DNA of 64,000 nt from Biscogniauxia marginata (lineage: Eukaryota; Ascomycota; Sordariomycetes; Xylariales; Xylariaceae), in assembly GCA_022695795.1 (NCBI GenBank), contig MU404078.1, positions 62,001 through 126,000 on the forward strand. The letters are read 5' to 3'. The notes below the pieces were generated by a model. That model ran no database searches, was not told where the DNA came from, and saw only the letters and a list, made by a program, of their open reading frames with translations. Position numbers and translations under genes: made by a program. Of the stretch, positions 53,342 to 64,000 are shown piece by piece (within the stretch, counting starts at the first letter, position 1; the number at the start of each line of letters is the position of its first letter).

Positions 53342-56085
53342 TCAAGCCTTATACTTGAGTATAAACGGCACCGTCTCGACAGCCACCCAGTCCTCCTCCT
53401 TCTCCGCGTCGCCGAAGACCCTAACGGCGCTCACGACGAACTTGTACGAGCCCTCGGGCACGGCCGCCCCGTCTTCGAGCGGGCCGTTCCAGGAGATCAG
53501 ATAGCCGTTGCGCGGGACCAGCGTGGTCGGGAAGCCGGGCAGCGAGCCCACGATCTGGTACCCGAGCCACTCGGTGGTCGGCAGGCCCGTGTCCTCTAGG
53601 GCCACGACGTCGGCGCGCAGCGTCGGCGCGCCCATGGTCGGGTACGCCACGAGCACGGGGAACACGACGCCGGTCGAGTTGTTGTCCCCGGGGCGGTTGA
53701 CGGTGAAGGTGCGGTTCGCAGCCGCCGGGATCCGGAAGTGGTTCTCCGACGTCGACAGGTACGTGCCGCCGTTCCAGCCCGGCTGCACCGTCGGCGTGTC
53801 GTGCAGGCTGCCGAGCACGCCCAGGTACGGCAGCGACAGCGCCTCGCCTCGCGTGCTGTTCAGCGTGATGTAGCCGCTGTAGACGGGCAGGAGCGTCGCG
53901 TTGAGGCCCGCGGGCGGCGTGAGCGTGAAGCGAACCTCGCCCGTGGCCCCGGCCGGGACGGTCACCGAGTCCGAGGCGAATGTGATCTCGGCCCAGGCGT
54001 CGGCGGTAGGCGGCGGGAAGCTGGTGGTGGCGAGGATGCCGCTGGCTTCGGATAAGGTGTTTACGGTCAGCGCCTTGTTGTGGCCGAGCACGTAGGTCAC
54101 GTCCTCGTCGCCGGTGTTTTGAACGGTGAAGGTTCGCTCGGCGACGAAGTGGTCGCTGTCGTTGAACGAGATGCTGCTTACCCCAAGAATCGTGGTTGCG
54201 AACGCGGCGTCGTATGCCTGGGCCAGGCCTGCTCCTTGTTGGGCGACAGGGGCGAGGATGTCGTGGGCCGTCATGCCGTCGAACCAGGCCTTGGGCTTAG
54301 CCGTTGAGGCTAGGAGGTTGCGAAGGGTCTGTGGATCCAACGTTCCTCTGGCTTCGCCGATGAGCGCAAATATAGCAGAGGCAAGCGGCGTTGACATGGA
54401 TGTGCCCGACAATACTGCGTAAGCACCCAACCTTAGAGGGTAGGTAGACAGGATGTTGCCACCCGGCGTCGTTAGTTGCGGCTTGACTTCGATCTCCCAC
54501 GTCGGTCCCCAGCTACTTGTCCTGTCCGTGTATCCCCCTTGAGCCGAGTTCTCGAAGTCCTCGACGTATATACCCGCCGAGTTATTATCCTGGATAGTCA
54601 CGGTTATGCTGCTGCCCTCGTTCAGCGCGGTGATGAACTCGGCACCTTGCTTAGCCGTGATCCCGGAGGTGCCTTTCGTTTTGTCGTTAGAGATATAAAT
54701 GTCAGGCACAGAACTAATTGTAACTTCAATTAGCGAACTTGGTCGGGCGGACAAATGAGAGGGGTTTCTTTTACTGACTTATTCTCGTTGTTGTACCACA
54801 CAAGCCATTGTCCTCCCTTGGCTGCAAGATTCGCCGCCTGGTCATTTGGAGTGCAATCGTCACTGTAGCGGAGAAGGACGATTTTGTCGGACAGGTCCGG
54901 CGTAGAATCAGGGAGTGCTTCGCAGGCGTCGGCCGGGGCTTCTGTGTCGTTGCTCACAGCCCACAACGGCAAGGTGACGTTCTGCTGGAACGAAGGACTA
55001 CCCAAGCGGAAGCCAAACTCGTCATTGGTCTTGTTGTCGACAACGTAAGAACCCGCCTTGAGCAAGGTGGGCAAGACGGTATTCTCCACTGAGCCTATGG
55101 CGGTGACATTAACACCGGAGGCGGGTGTGGAGGGATTCCATAGCCCTGAATTTCCTGAGTTTCCGGGCGCCACGATGACGGGTACGCCGGCCGCGGCGAT
55201 GCGCGAAGCCGCCACCGCCCAAGGTTCCGAGGCCCAGCCAGAGTCGTCACCGGCTGAGCACGAGATGATATCGCTGCCGTCCTCGAATGCCATATTGAAC
55301 CCCGAAAGGAGGAGCTCGTTGGTCGTGTAACCACCGCAGCCTGTGGCTTTATACATTCCCAACTTGACACCTGGAGCAGCACCCGTGAACCCGAGCTCAT
55401 TAGCCTGCGCGGCAATGATACCCGCCACGTGCGTCCCGTGACCCATGCAGTCATCGTAAGGATCATCGTCGGGAATCGGGACTGGGGATGTTTCGTTGTC
55501 CCCGTTAAGGTCATAGCCATACTCGACTAAACACCCCGGTCCGAAGCAGCCGCCTAGGGCCGGGTGCTTATAGTCAATGCCAGTATCAACAATTCCGATG
55601 CGGATTCCCTTGCCAGTGTATCCCTGAGCAAGAAGTTTGTCGACCTGGGTCGCGATATGTGGCGCGTACGGTTTCTCCTCCGCGTCTTGACGCTTGACGT
55701 GGCGGGCCAACGCCGTAGCGTTGCCGACCAAGGTTACATTGGGCTTGGGGAAGCTAAGCTTTCGCACCGGCCAGATAGACCTCACGCGTGAGTCTGCGAC
55801 GATCTTGCTGGCGGTGACTTCTGGCTCAGTGGCGTTGCGAAGGTTGAACGAGGCGCCCTTGAAGAGTTTGTACTTCAAGTCCATCCGGTGTTCTACCTCG
55901 ATTCCCTGACCACCGAGGCCCTGGTAGAAGGCCTGAGGGTCGTCATCGCCTTCGAATTCGACGATATAGGCACCGGGAATGATGGACTCATCCACATCCG
56001 CGGTCTTATCCTGGGCATCCGCAGCCACGACCGCGGACGCAGAGGCAAGCGCGCCTAAAACGGCGAGCGCAGATTGGATTCTCAT
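53342..56085 (-). CDS. Secreted subtilisin-like serine protease (S8, minor extracellular protease type)
   Basis: Model: complement(join(53342..54713,54779..56085)), 892 aa. The 65-nt intron (GTCAGT donor, AATTAG acceptor) joins YNNEN to SVPDIYISND. A signal peptide covers about residues 1-21. The I9-type propeptide follows (AYIVEFEGDDDPQAF), with a Lys-Arg at 131-132 (HVKRQDAEE) that fits Kex2 processing. Catalytic triad: Asp167 in GIVDTGIDYKHP, His216 in MGHGTHVAGI and Ser541 in LSGTSMSTPLAS; the oxyanion Asn lies in APGNSGNSG. A protease-associated domain is inserted between His and Ser. A beta-sandwich part follows the catalytic domain (from FTVQNTGDEDVTYVL). Several N-glycosylation sequons occur. 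All catalytic residues are intact; the role is extracellular protein degradation. Confidence 0.93.
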
Positions 56086-57216
56086 GGCGCCTTAATCCAA
56101 AAACGAACGAGGATGAAACGAGAGGCCCCGTTGACTGCGAGCAACGATGAAGAGCCAGGAAACTCTCCATCGTGAGAGGATACATCCCTCCATAATATAG
56201 TCCTGGAAAGAGTTGCGTACTTCCACCCAAATTTGTGGCCATTGGAGCGCATTACCTCGTCGTGGGATCACGCCCTGTACTGTATCCCAGCCCGTCACAA
56301 CGTCGACATGGATTATCGGAGGCACTTGCCGTAACCTGCTACATATAGTCTAGAGCCGAGATATGTGCCGATGATTAGCTTATTAAGCTATCCCGAAGCG
56401 CATTCGCGCCGTCGAATGCGGAAGAATCCCCATAAAATAAGGGAGACATATTAAGGCGCGTTGGAATTTCTCGTAATCACCCTTGTGCCAAGACCTTTTT
56501 ACGAGAGCTTTTTGTTAGCGGGCTCATCAACCCCCCTGCCCTGATTGATGGCCAGATTCTCTTCACTATACGCGCTCCTCATAGCAACTTACCTATTCCG
56601 TCTTCGGGGCCTGAGGATACGCGCTCGACAAATAAGAGCATTTACGATGTTCGATTACTCGATATAGTCCGGCGCCCATCGTATATGCAAGTCCTATAGA
56701 AAATCACCATGCAGGGTTGGAATGGCGTATAGCTTATCCGACTACAACGTTTCACGATGAGCCTTAAAACGAACAAGCTTTTCATAGTACCTAGCTATGT
56801 GTTCGTGACAATGTAGAGCGAGCTATACGAGTAATCTAACGTAGGATTCATTAATAGATATCCAAAGGACTTGTAAGGTTACACACCTCATATTTTCGCT
56901 TCGCTTTATAAGTCCAAAAATGGTTGTTCGTTTGGGAATATCTGAAAAAAGATTTTTTAGGAGGTTGTGCTAAAGCGCTCGTTATTTTACAATTGCAAGT
57001 CTACCAGGTAATGGTCATTTGAGTGTTTTATCAATATCACCCCTGTCTCCATTCTCTTTCGCGTCATGAAGTAAACTAGAAATACAAGAAGATAGGTATG
57101 CAAACAACGTAACAACTCCTAGTGGCAAGCACTCCTTTTTACCTCAACAATCATATTATAATACACGAACCTTAACCCGTCTACTTATATCACTATAAAC
57201 AGCATGATATAGCGTA
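56086..57216. other. AT-rich intergenic region, 1.1 kb
   Basis: Promoter side of the protease and 3' side of the kinase-like gene. No gene or repeat was recognised. Confidence 0.5.
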
Positions 57217-59576
57217 TTACTTCTGCTTCCCCCCCGTGTTCGGCGGCACGCCGTAAGGGTGGTACCGCGACCCCCTTCGTTTTACTCTACCACCAGGAGT
57301 TTTGGCACCGTTATCATCGTCGTCGCCGCCCATAATGACCGTCGTCTGCGGCGCCTGGGGCTCGCGCGGCGGAGGCGGAGTGGATGGGGCGGGCTCTCCC
57401 TCTGGGACCTGGTTTCCTTGTCCTGCACGACGGAAAGGGTTTATCATCGGTCAGCAAAGAATATTTCTTCCTCCTTCATAGGTTACAGAGCGCAATGTCT
57501 ATGGGGAGGATGGGGAGCCAATGATAGTCAACCCTATCGAGCGGTACACGTACGGAAGAAGACCGGTATCGGGATGTTTCGGACGGGTCCCGGCCCTATC
57601 TGCCCGGGCAGAGGCTTGAGTGGCTGCTTCTCAGGCGCAGGTTCCGGTGAAGGTGACACCGCTGCCGGGGTCGGCGCGTTGGAGGCGGGCGGGGGCTCAA
57701 ATAAGATCTTGTTCAGCCACCTCCGGACCTCCTCGTCCGACTCGTTAGGGAATTTTCTATTCGTGACTACTGTCTTAGCGAAATACTCTATTTCGTGTAG
57801 CCTGGGCCGATCCTCAGGTAGATGAGCTTGTAGGCGGAGGACAAGCCCCCTTAGATCTCGGTCTACATGGGAATAATCATTGTCCGTCAGATGAAAGGCG
57901 TAGGTGTGGTAGCTAGGTTTGTTTGGTGGATGGGAATAAGTAGTTTCTGTAGGCTTGGGCGGCAGGGCTGGCCTTGATAGTGTAATAAGTGCTTCTGAGA
58001 TCTGTCCACGTACGTCAGCCGCTTGAAGTCAAAAGTTGCATTTTTAATACAACATACAAGGCCTATTCCCCAGACGTTGGTGTGGGCGCCATAGTTACCC
58101 GCGATTCTGTGCCGTGAAATCAAATTCGAACCCCGAGCAACATAGTCCCAATCGTGGCTGAATTGCTCCTTTCGTCGCGGTTGGTTAGTATTCTCTTGCA
58201 TCGTAGCGCCGGAATACTTACGGGGGCAAAGAAACCCATCTTGCCTCTCGACCGGAGGCGCTCATAATAACTGAGACCTGATGTCAGCTAAATTGTAGCT
58301 GAAAGCGTGGCCATTCTAACTCACAAATCCTCTTGGCCACTTTTTATCTCGAGCGTGCACCCGAAATCCCCAAGCTGCCATGGTAAGTAGAAGTTACGAA
58401 CGGGACCAGTTTTGAGATAGGTACCTTAAGTATTGGTGTTATGTTATGCTCGCTGTCACTAGTAACGCCCCCTAAAAATACTATAGAAGGTGAGTCACAG
58501 AATGGTGATTTGGCTTGGAATAACCGGTAACATACCGTTATAGGGGTCAAAGTCAAAATGTACCATGCGACTTGGTTGATTTTGGAGCTGTTGTGGGATC
58601 GTCTCTGTGATAGGCCCTGGATTATCGGCATTCTCTAGCCTAGCCGCTGGTGGATATGCCATCGCTATACACATTCGAACAACTATGGGGGGTGACATTG
58701 CCATTAGCTAGTACCCATTCAATGATGAGCGTATTAGCTAAATACTTACGACATAATAAGAATCTCCATAGAACGGTGTTAGGAATCCTTTCTTCGTGTT
58801 CCTGGACTTTGGTGATGAAATCAGCCAAGTCACCATTTTCCACCATCTCCATGATGAGCACCGTAAGAGGTGGTTTTTCGGAATCATCATCGTCATCATC
58901 AGTGTCCATTTTACTGTCGTCATCCGGGTTGAGCCCATCGCCCTCGGCGTACAGAAGCTGAACAATGTGATCGGCCTTCCTCAGGATCTGCGTTCACCTT
59001 TAGTTGTAGTCACACTTCAACTGAAAAAGAGCTAAGCATTGGAATACTTACATGCATCATCTTCCTTTCTTGTTCCATACGAGTTTCAGGGGCATCTGGA
59101 AAATGCGCCTTGACCACTAACTTTTTCGCCACTTCACCTGTCTCTGCCAAAACGTCAAACGTCGTCACTAACCCTTGGCCACCCCATCCTATCAACTTAT
59201 TATACCTTATGTTCAGCCCGGGGATCTTGAAGTTGCTTTTCAGTGTCTGAAGTGTGTCCCAACCTCGTGCGTGCTCTCGATCTATTGTGTCCTTTCCCAG
59301 TTCATCAATGTTCAGCGACGGCCTATCGTCTCTGTAGTAACCTATCAATCTTTGTCGCTGGCCCGGCATCTCCACCTTAGGTTGGCCTTGCAAAGGGAGA
59401 ACCGGATTACTATATTCTGCTCCATATCTCTCCATAAAAGGCCAATATTTCCCCTGTCGATAGTATTTGAACATATCAAATTGTCCGGCACGGAACCAGT
59501 GAAGTCTCTGCGTCTCAGCAGATTGCGTCGACGTACTCTCCACGGTTACTTCTAACAATGGGTCCGGTTCCGACAT
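57217..59576 (-). CDS. Protein-kinase-like protein, nine exons, atypical catalytic loop
   Basis: Model: complement(join(57217..57422,57554..58001,58058..58168,58222..58270,58325..58374,58425..58480,58536..58682,58750..58987,59052..59576)), 609 aa. All eight junctions keep phase, although three exons are only 49-56 nt long. Kinase landmarks: Gly loop IGWGGQGLVTTFD (about residue 129 on), VVKAHF lysine 156, LIMEMVENGDLADFITKV hinge, catalytic loop HFDFDPYN (296-303), DFG (325-327), GFFAPEQF in place of APE, and IAGNYGAHTNVWGIGLV helix F. The catalytic Asp, Asn and DFG Asp are kept, but the HRD Arg is Phe and the usual Lys two residues after Asp is Asp300. This is a fungus-specific kinase-like family; activity is unproven. 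The tail is Pro-rich and acidic, ending in a basic stretch. Confidence 0.82.
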
Positions 59577-62114
59577 GGTTGATACGGTATTATCGCGATT
59601 GAAAAATGGCTAAGAACGGATCGCAGGGTTGTGTATTATGAATCGTGGAAACTTTAAACACTCCGATGGGTGAAACGAATGTATTCTATTTGTGTATTGT
59701 GACTTCTCCCTTCATAACTAAGTGTGATAACCTCAACATGCAGCCTAGGTCTTAGGGGATATCCTCCATATTCAAGACATTGTTCTCCTCTGCCCAAAAG
59801 AGGCTTTGTTTACAAAATATAACAGCAGGGACATGATCAATAAGGACCGGATTCGGCATGCATATCTGAGACAAAGACTATCCACATAGCGAAGTATGTT
59901 TAAATAAAAAAGGATTGTGCCTTTTGCAATCCACTTAGACTATCTTATTATACCTATTCTAGGCCGTACCTATTTTTAGTCACTCCCTCATTCATTTCCA
60001 GCCTAAAATATAGAACATCTCGAACGGTCGAAGCCGGGCATAATATTAAGTAGCAGCCAAAGTCCACAGCCCCTCATGAAGTTGATTGAGCCGAAGGACT
60101 GATATACTTTACGAAGATGAGGCTTTCACCTTCTGGTGCTCCATTCCGCCAAATGAATGGACACGGTACTATCAACAGTCGTGAGATATATATAATGGCT
60201 ACTTATACAGGTGGGATTATTGGAAACAATGAATGCGAGGACATTTGAAAACAAGAGTGTGCTGATTTAGAGAATTTTCAGAGATTACCAGAATTACGTT
60301 ACTCTTGTATGTTAATAGACTTTACCTGTCGTTATGATTGAGAATTCATGTAGTTAGAATACGTTTTGTGTTAGGACAATATCGAAAGAGCGAACCTAGA
60401 ACACAAGAGAATTCCCGCTCCACCGACTGAATGTTCCAAGAGTATAGGCAGCTTTTCAATGTATTCGAGCAGGGACATTAGGCGAAATTGAGGCGTACCC
60501 CTTATCCACTTGAACTCCATGATTTTGAAAGGTCGAGGCGTAGAATCTGTCGTAGTTCAGGTCGTCTTCAATGACGTCTAATCTGGGCCAAATGTGTTCG
60601 TAGCGTCGCTTGAGGCTAATATCCTTACCCCCCGCAAGTATTGCATATCTACTAGGATAATATTACATTGTTACCGAGAGAGCATACCACCGTGATCGGG
60701 ATGCCATTACAACACTGGGTCTAAGTAAACACTTCTCGCCGTGATAAAATAAAAAGTCCGCATGGGCTAGGGGCAACATGTATAGCCTTAAAATAAAAAT
60801 GGATGAAGAGCATATTGTTTTGTTATAAAAGGAAAAAGGAAAGAAAGAAAATACTTAACTGGTGGTTATTAAGGAAGTAAATAGTAAGAGCATAAGAACG
60901 ACACACGATAGGGGATGAAATACTTAAATGGATTACAAGGAAGGCCTTCTCAGATCGCCAGGATGACAAAGGCGAAATGTGGATGACAAACTGGAGAAGA
61001 AAAAAAAAGATCGGATAAATATCCTACGAAAAACCACGTCGGAGGTTCGAACCATCAAGTCATTGTCTAGCAAGTCTGGCTGAAAGAACCCCTCGTTGTG
61101 TTTTATCTGGCCTCGTTGTCATCCACTGCACCAAGCCAGCCGGAAAGCCTGATGTAGGAGGGAGTCAGTTAGAAACTTGGGCCATAATTCAGATATATAA
61201 GTCTTCCTCCCACTCCCACACTTTCTAAAATTTACCCCGGTCCCGCCTACATCGCTTATTTATAGCCTTTACCCGCTATCTTAGTGAGCCTACTGTACTA
61301 CAAACTTGCACAGTTTCCATAGACAGCAAAAAGAACTATCCCCTTAAAGAAAAAAAGACAGGTAGCTTACTGCGCTCCATACCCAATAATGGAAGATCTA
61401 CGAGGCAACACCCGAACAAAACCTCGGATTAGGAAGTAGGAAGCCTATCTGGACCGTCCATCGGGTTTGGTGGTCTAATTCTAGGGGTAAGCGCGTTGCA
61501 GCTCTGCATTAGAGGATTATTCGATCTATCAGTTAGATAACGTGGATAAAGACATATTGAAAATAATATTGTCTTCGCGACCCTCCCCCTTTAGTAGACT
61601 AAGCCTTTCCCATGTACCTCCCTACCTAGATCTGGCCGTGTAAGTGATTGTAACTATGGTTGAATCGTAGTCTCGTATACCCAGACCGCGTCGATGGACA
61701 AGTACTACTATTATGATCTGCCATCAGGACGTTCTGGTGGAAGAGGAAGCGTAGCTGGGTGTTAGTTGGAGAAGGGTGGGCGTAGAGTCGGGTCTGTGAC
61801 TGGGCATGTGTTGGCAGTTGATCACTCCGTACTGACCAGACAGGTTTCACAACATATCCTTGTAGTGTTACAAATCATGCATCTCATGGCTTATTGCAGA
61901 TGCCAGGATATCGTGAACCGCGAGTGTACAAAAAGGGAGAAATAAATTTCGTCCGCAGTGTGTAAGCAGGCATCTTATCTAATTAACGGAGAGATGGCCT
62001 GCATTCTTCTCCAGCTGCGTAATTAGTTGATCCTACCAAAAGCTACGCATCGAATTGAGGTTCTCAGTAGATAACTATCCTACAAGCATATCTCTCCGTA
62101 TTTCAGTTCCCCTT
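59577..62114. other. AT-rich intergenic region, 2.5 kb, with a gene relic
   Basis: No intact gene. It holds the minus-strand relic at 60371-60662. The remainder is AT-rich with poly-A/T runs (60825-60850, 60995-61010). Confidence 0.45.
60371..60662 (-). pseudogene. Frameshifted gene relic of unknown family
   Basis: One minus-strand frame (60662-60456) reads LKRRYEHIWPRLDVIEDDLN followed by YDRFYASTFQNHG. A second frame, overlapping and continuing to 60371, reads EFKWIRGTPQFRLMSLLEYI followed by EKLPILLEHSVGG. Both look like real protein, and no intron joins them in phase that I could find, so a frameshift around 60490-60520 is likely. No start codon is present in the first frame. The family is not recognised. 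Confidence 0.35.
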
Positions 62115-63311
62115 TCATCCCTGTAGTTCGTGGATCGGCTCCATCGATGGCTGCCCGAGTCTCGTATCGCCTCCTTCCTGTACCCCCGTGCTCTGCGGGG
62201 TGACTGGACTCGATAGGCCATGCCCACTTCCATCCCGCATGCTTGACATGTCCGATATGTTCGAGCGCCGCCTGGCGTAATCCCCGTGGGCGTCGGGGTT
62301 GTAGGCCTGGTATCTCTGCTGCGGTTGAAACTGCGACGGGTTCGGCGAGTTCGGACTTGGCTCTGCTGATGTATTGGTACTTTTGGGCTCGTCTGCAGCC
62401 AACTCCGGCTTGAAGCCGGAAAATGAGGGATCTGCAAGACTCGATTCGTCTCTCGGCAGCGACGGAGGGTATTGTGTAGTTGGCAGAGTCGGTTCGGAGT
62501 TCCCTTCATCCTTCTTCTTTCGCCGTCGGAGGAGAATCGCGATGACGACGAGACAGGCGATGATGAGAGCTCCGGCTCCTGCTCCTATTCCGATTCCTGC
62601 CTTGGCGGCTGTCGAAAGTCCAGCTTCTGCAGAAGCAGGAGTGGAAGCAGAAGTGGACGTAGGGAGTCCCACGGGATCGGTAGTTTCTGATGTAGTCGAT
62701 GACTGTCCCGTTGGAGTCGTTGCCAAAGATGTTGTCGAGGAATCTGTAGGGGTATCTGTTGCCGAGGCAGGTTCAAAGCCTGGGAAAAAGGAGATAGTCT
62801 CACCAGACCCAAGAGGCAAGTGCGCGATGTTGGTAAGCGTAGGGTTGTCCTTAAAGAGAGGTGTTTTGCCCTTGCAATCGCATTTGTCAGGGACTCCGAG
62901 ACCTCCCTTCCCAGCGGACTCTTTGCAACCAGCCCATTCCTCTTCATTCTTGGTGTCATCGTCGCTAACCATACATCGCACTAGCCCGACCCATTGCTGG
63001 TTATAGAAATCGCCTTTCTTGGGACAGGCAGCCGAGGCAAAGCCCGCATCGGTACATCCTGCTATGTACGTGGTCCCATCTGCAAGCGATAATTAGAGCC
63101 TTTCTTTCCTGTTCGAGATACACTTGTTTGTTTGCTCACATTTGCTGTTGTAGCAGGCATTGCTTGAAAGGCAGTTATCCCCATGGTTGCAGCATGCGAA
63201 ATGCTGGCCACGTCCGGCGTCGTTCCCGCAGGGGATAAAGTCATCGATAGCGCGTACGTTGACATTGGACCAGCACGTCCCATTTGACAGGACAGGGTTG
63301 AAGTCATCCAT
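62115..63311 (-). CDS. Cys-rich, single-pass membrane protein with Ser/Thr stalk
   Basis: Model: complement(join(62115..63079,63140..63311)), 378 aa. The 60-nt intron (GTGAGC donor, TTGCAG acceptor) joins ACYNSK to YGTTYIAGC. I chose the ATG at 63311 (MDDFNPVLSNGTCW); the frame is open upstream to a TAG but has no ATG there. The extracellular part carries the same Cys pattern as the gene at 1.3-2.2 kb: DDFIPCGNDAG, FACCNHGDNCLSSNAC, AGCTDAGF, then a second Cys-rich block (DKCDCKGKTPLFKD). A Ser/Thr-rich stalk follows, one helix (AGIGIGAGAGALIIACLVVI), an RRRKKK stop-transfer signal and a 130-residue Pro/Ser-rich cytosolic tail. No clear signal peptide is visible, which is known for relatives starting this way. 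Function unknown; a wall-facing sensor is inference. Confidence 0.75.
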
Positions 63312-64000
63312 TTGGATGAGTTGTGGTGAAGAGTCCACTCTTACGTTGGTGGAGAAGCAGTGGAGGGAGGGAGTAAAGCACGTAAGCTAAGGTGATGGAG
63401 GCAGTGGTCGGAGGATGAGATGTGGAAGGGCGAAGGTGTTTGACAGATTGTAGGTTCAATGCAAAGCAATCAATCTGTTTGCTACAGAAACGCCGGGATC
63501 AATGAATTATTCCGTTGCTTAGCGACTTGGTGTCACTCCTCTGCTACCAGACGTACGGGCATTAAAGTACACACGTACCTCTTTTCGGGTCGACAGGTCA
63601 TCACTATTCACTGAATCGATGGCCGTCATTAGAGGCTGGGTGCCTATGTAGACTAAATATCCAACTAGAGACAAGAATTGTTCAAATCCAGTGAAGTGAT
63701 AGGTGACATATCGACGTTACCTAGGTAGAGAAAGGGGGAATTATATGTTTCGGATTGGGCTACACGGGTGGGTGATGATATCCGAGCCACATGCGCCTTG
63801 CGTACCTAGGGTCCTAGATAAAGGCGTATAAATTTAATACATAGGCACATAAGAATTTAAGTACATCATTGGGTACCTGGCATCCTGCGCTTGTAGTCGG
63901 TCATGTGCGGCCAGCAGGCTAATTGTCTCCAAGCAACTAGGTTGGCCTTGCGGCTTACAAGGAAGGAAATATTATTAACCACGAAAGGACTCTGCACTTT
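63312..64000. other. Upstream region of the Cys-rich gene, to window edge
   Basis: AT-rich, with TACCTAGGTA at 63718-63727 and further GTACCTAGG / GGTACCTGG motifs at about 63802 and 63871. No gene was recognised. Confidence 0.45.

Noticed and set aside
57259..57825. 188-codon plus-strand open frame opposite the kinase-like gene
   Set aside because: It is antisense to exons 8 and 9 of a model whose junctions all keep phase; no protein-like features of its own.
1..64000. CRISPR array, prokaryotic operons or phage DNA
   Set aside because: Spliceosomal introns and fungal gene families throughout; the only direct repeats are short tandem repeats without spacers.

Overview
This window is nuclear DNA of a filamentous ascomycete. 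Genes carry short introns (about 55-135 nt) with GTATGT/GTAAGT-type donors and CTAAC/CTGAC-type branch points. The families present are typical of Pezizomycotina: HET-domain genes, a PTH11/rhodopsin-like receptor, a P450, a large MFS transporter, a secreted S8 protease and Cys-rich single-pass membrane proteins. Several old sequences look mutated by RIP (C-to-T and G-to-A changes that create stops). A Sordariomycete, perhaps Xylariales-like, fits best; that is inference, not proof.

Left third (1-31 kb) is accessory and gene-poor. It starts with the 3' end of a HET-type gene, then a Cys-rich membrane-anchored protein (minus strand), a broken HET gene (2873-3936), a conserved protein with a possible OB-like C-terminus, an orphan coding relic (7100-7309), a small hypothetical protein, an M20 amidohydrolase/peptidase with a GC-AG intron, a membrane-anchored SGNH hydrolase, a rhodopsin-like 7-TM protein, a cytochrome P450, a 4.7-kb AT-rich desert with coding-like scraps, an MFS transporter with an interrupted 5' extension, and an uncertain multi-exon gene at 30.2-31.2 kb. 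No PKS, NRPS or terpene backbone gene is present, so I do not call a biosynthetic cluster.

Middle third (32-48 kb) is a compact GC-richer core block of cell-cycle and chromatin genes: Mrc1/Claspin (minus), SAGA subunit Hfi1/Ada1 (minus), gamma-tubulin complex component 3/Spc98 (plus) and Wee1 kinase (minus). Hfi1 and GCP3 diverge from a shared 1-kb promoter region; GCP3 and Wee1 converge.

Right third (49-64 kb) holds a BTB/POZ protein, a secreted subtilisin-like protease, a nine-exon protein-kinase-like gene and a second Cys-rich single-pass protein, all on the minus strand, separated by AT-rich gaps with gene relics and repeated TACCTAGGTA palindromes.

Exon boundaries were worked out by hand from reading frame, splice consensus and family conservation. 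Every multi-exon model given with joined coordinates keeps an open frame, except the 30-31 kb gene, whose second intron could not be resolved. No tRNA, rRNA or CRISPR array was recognised.
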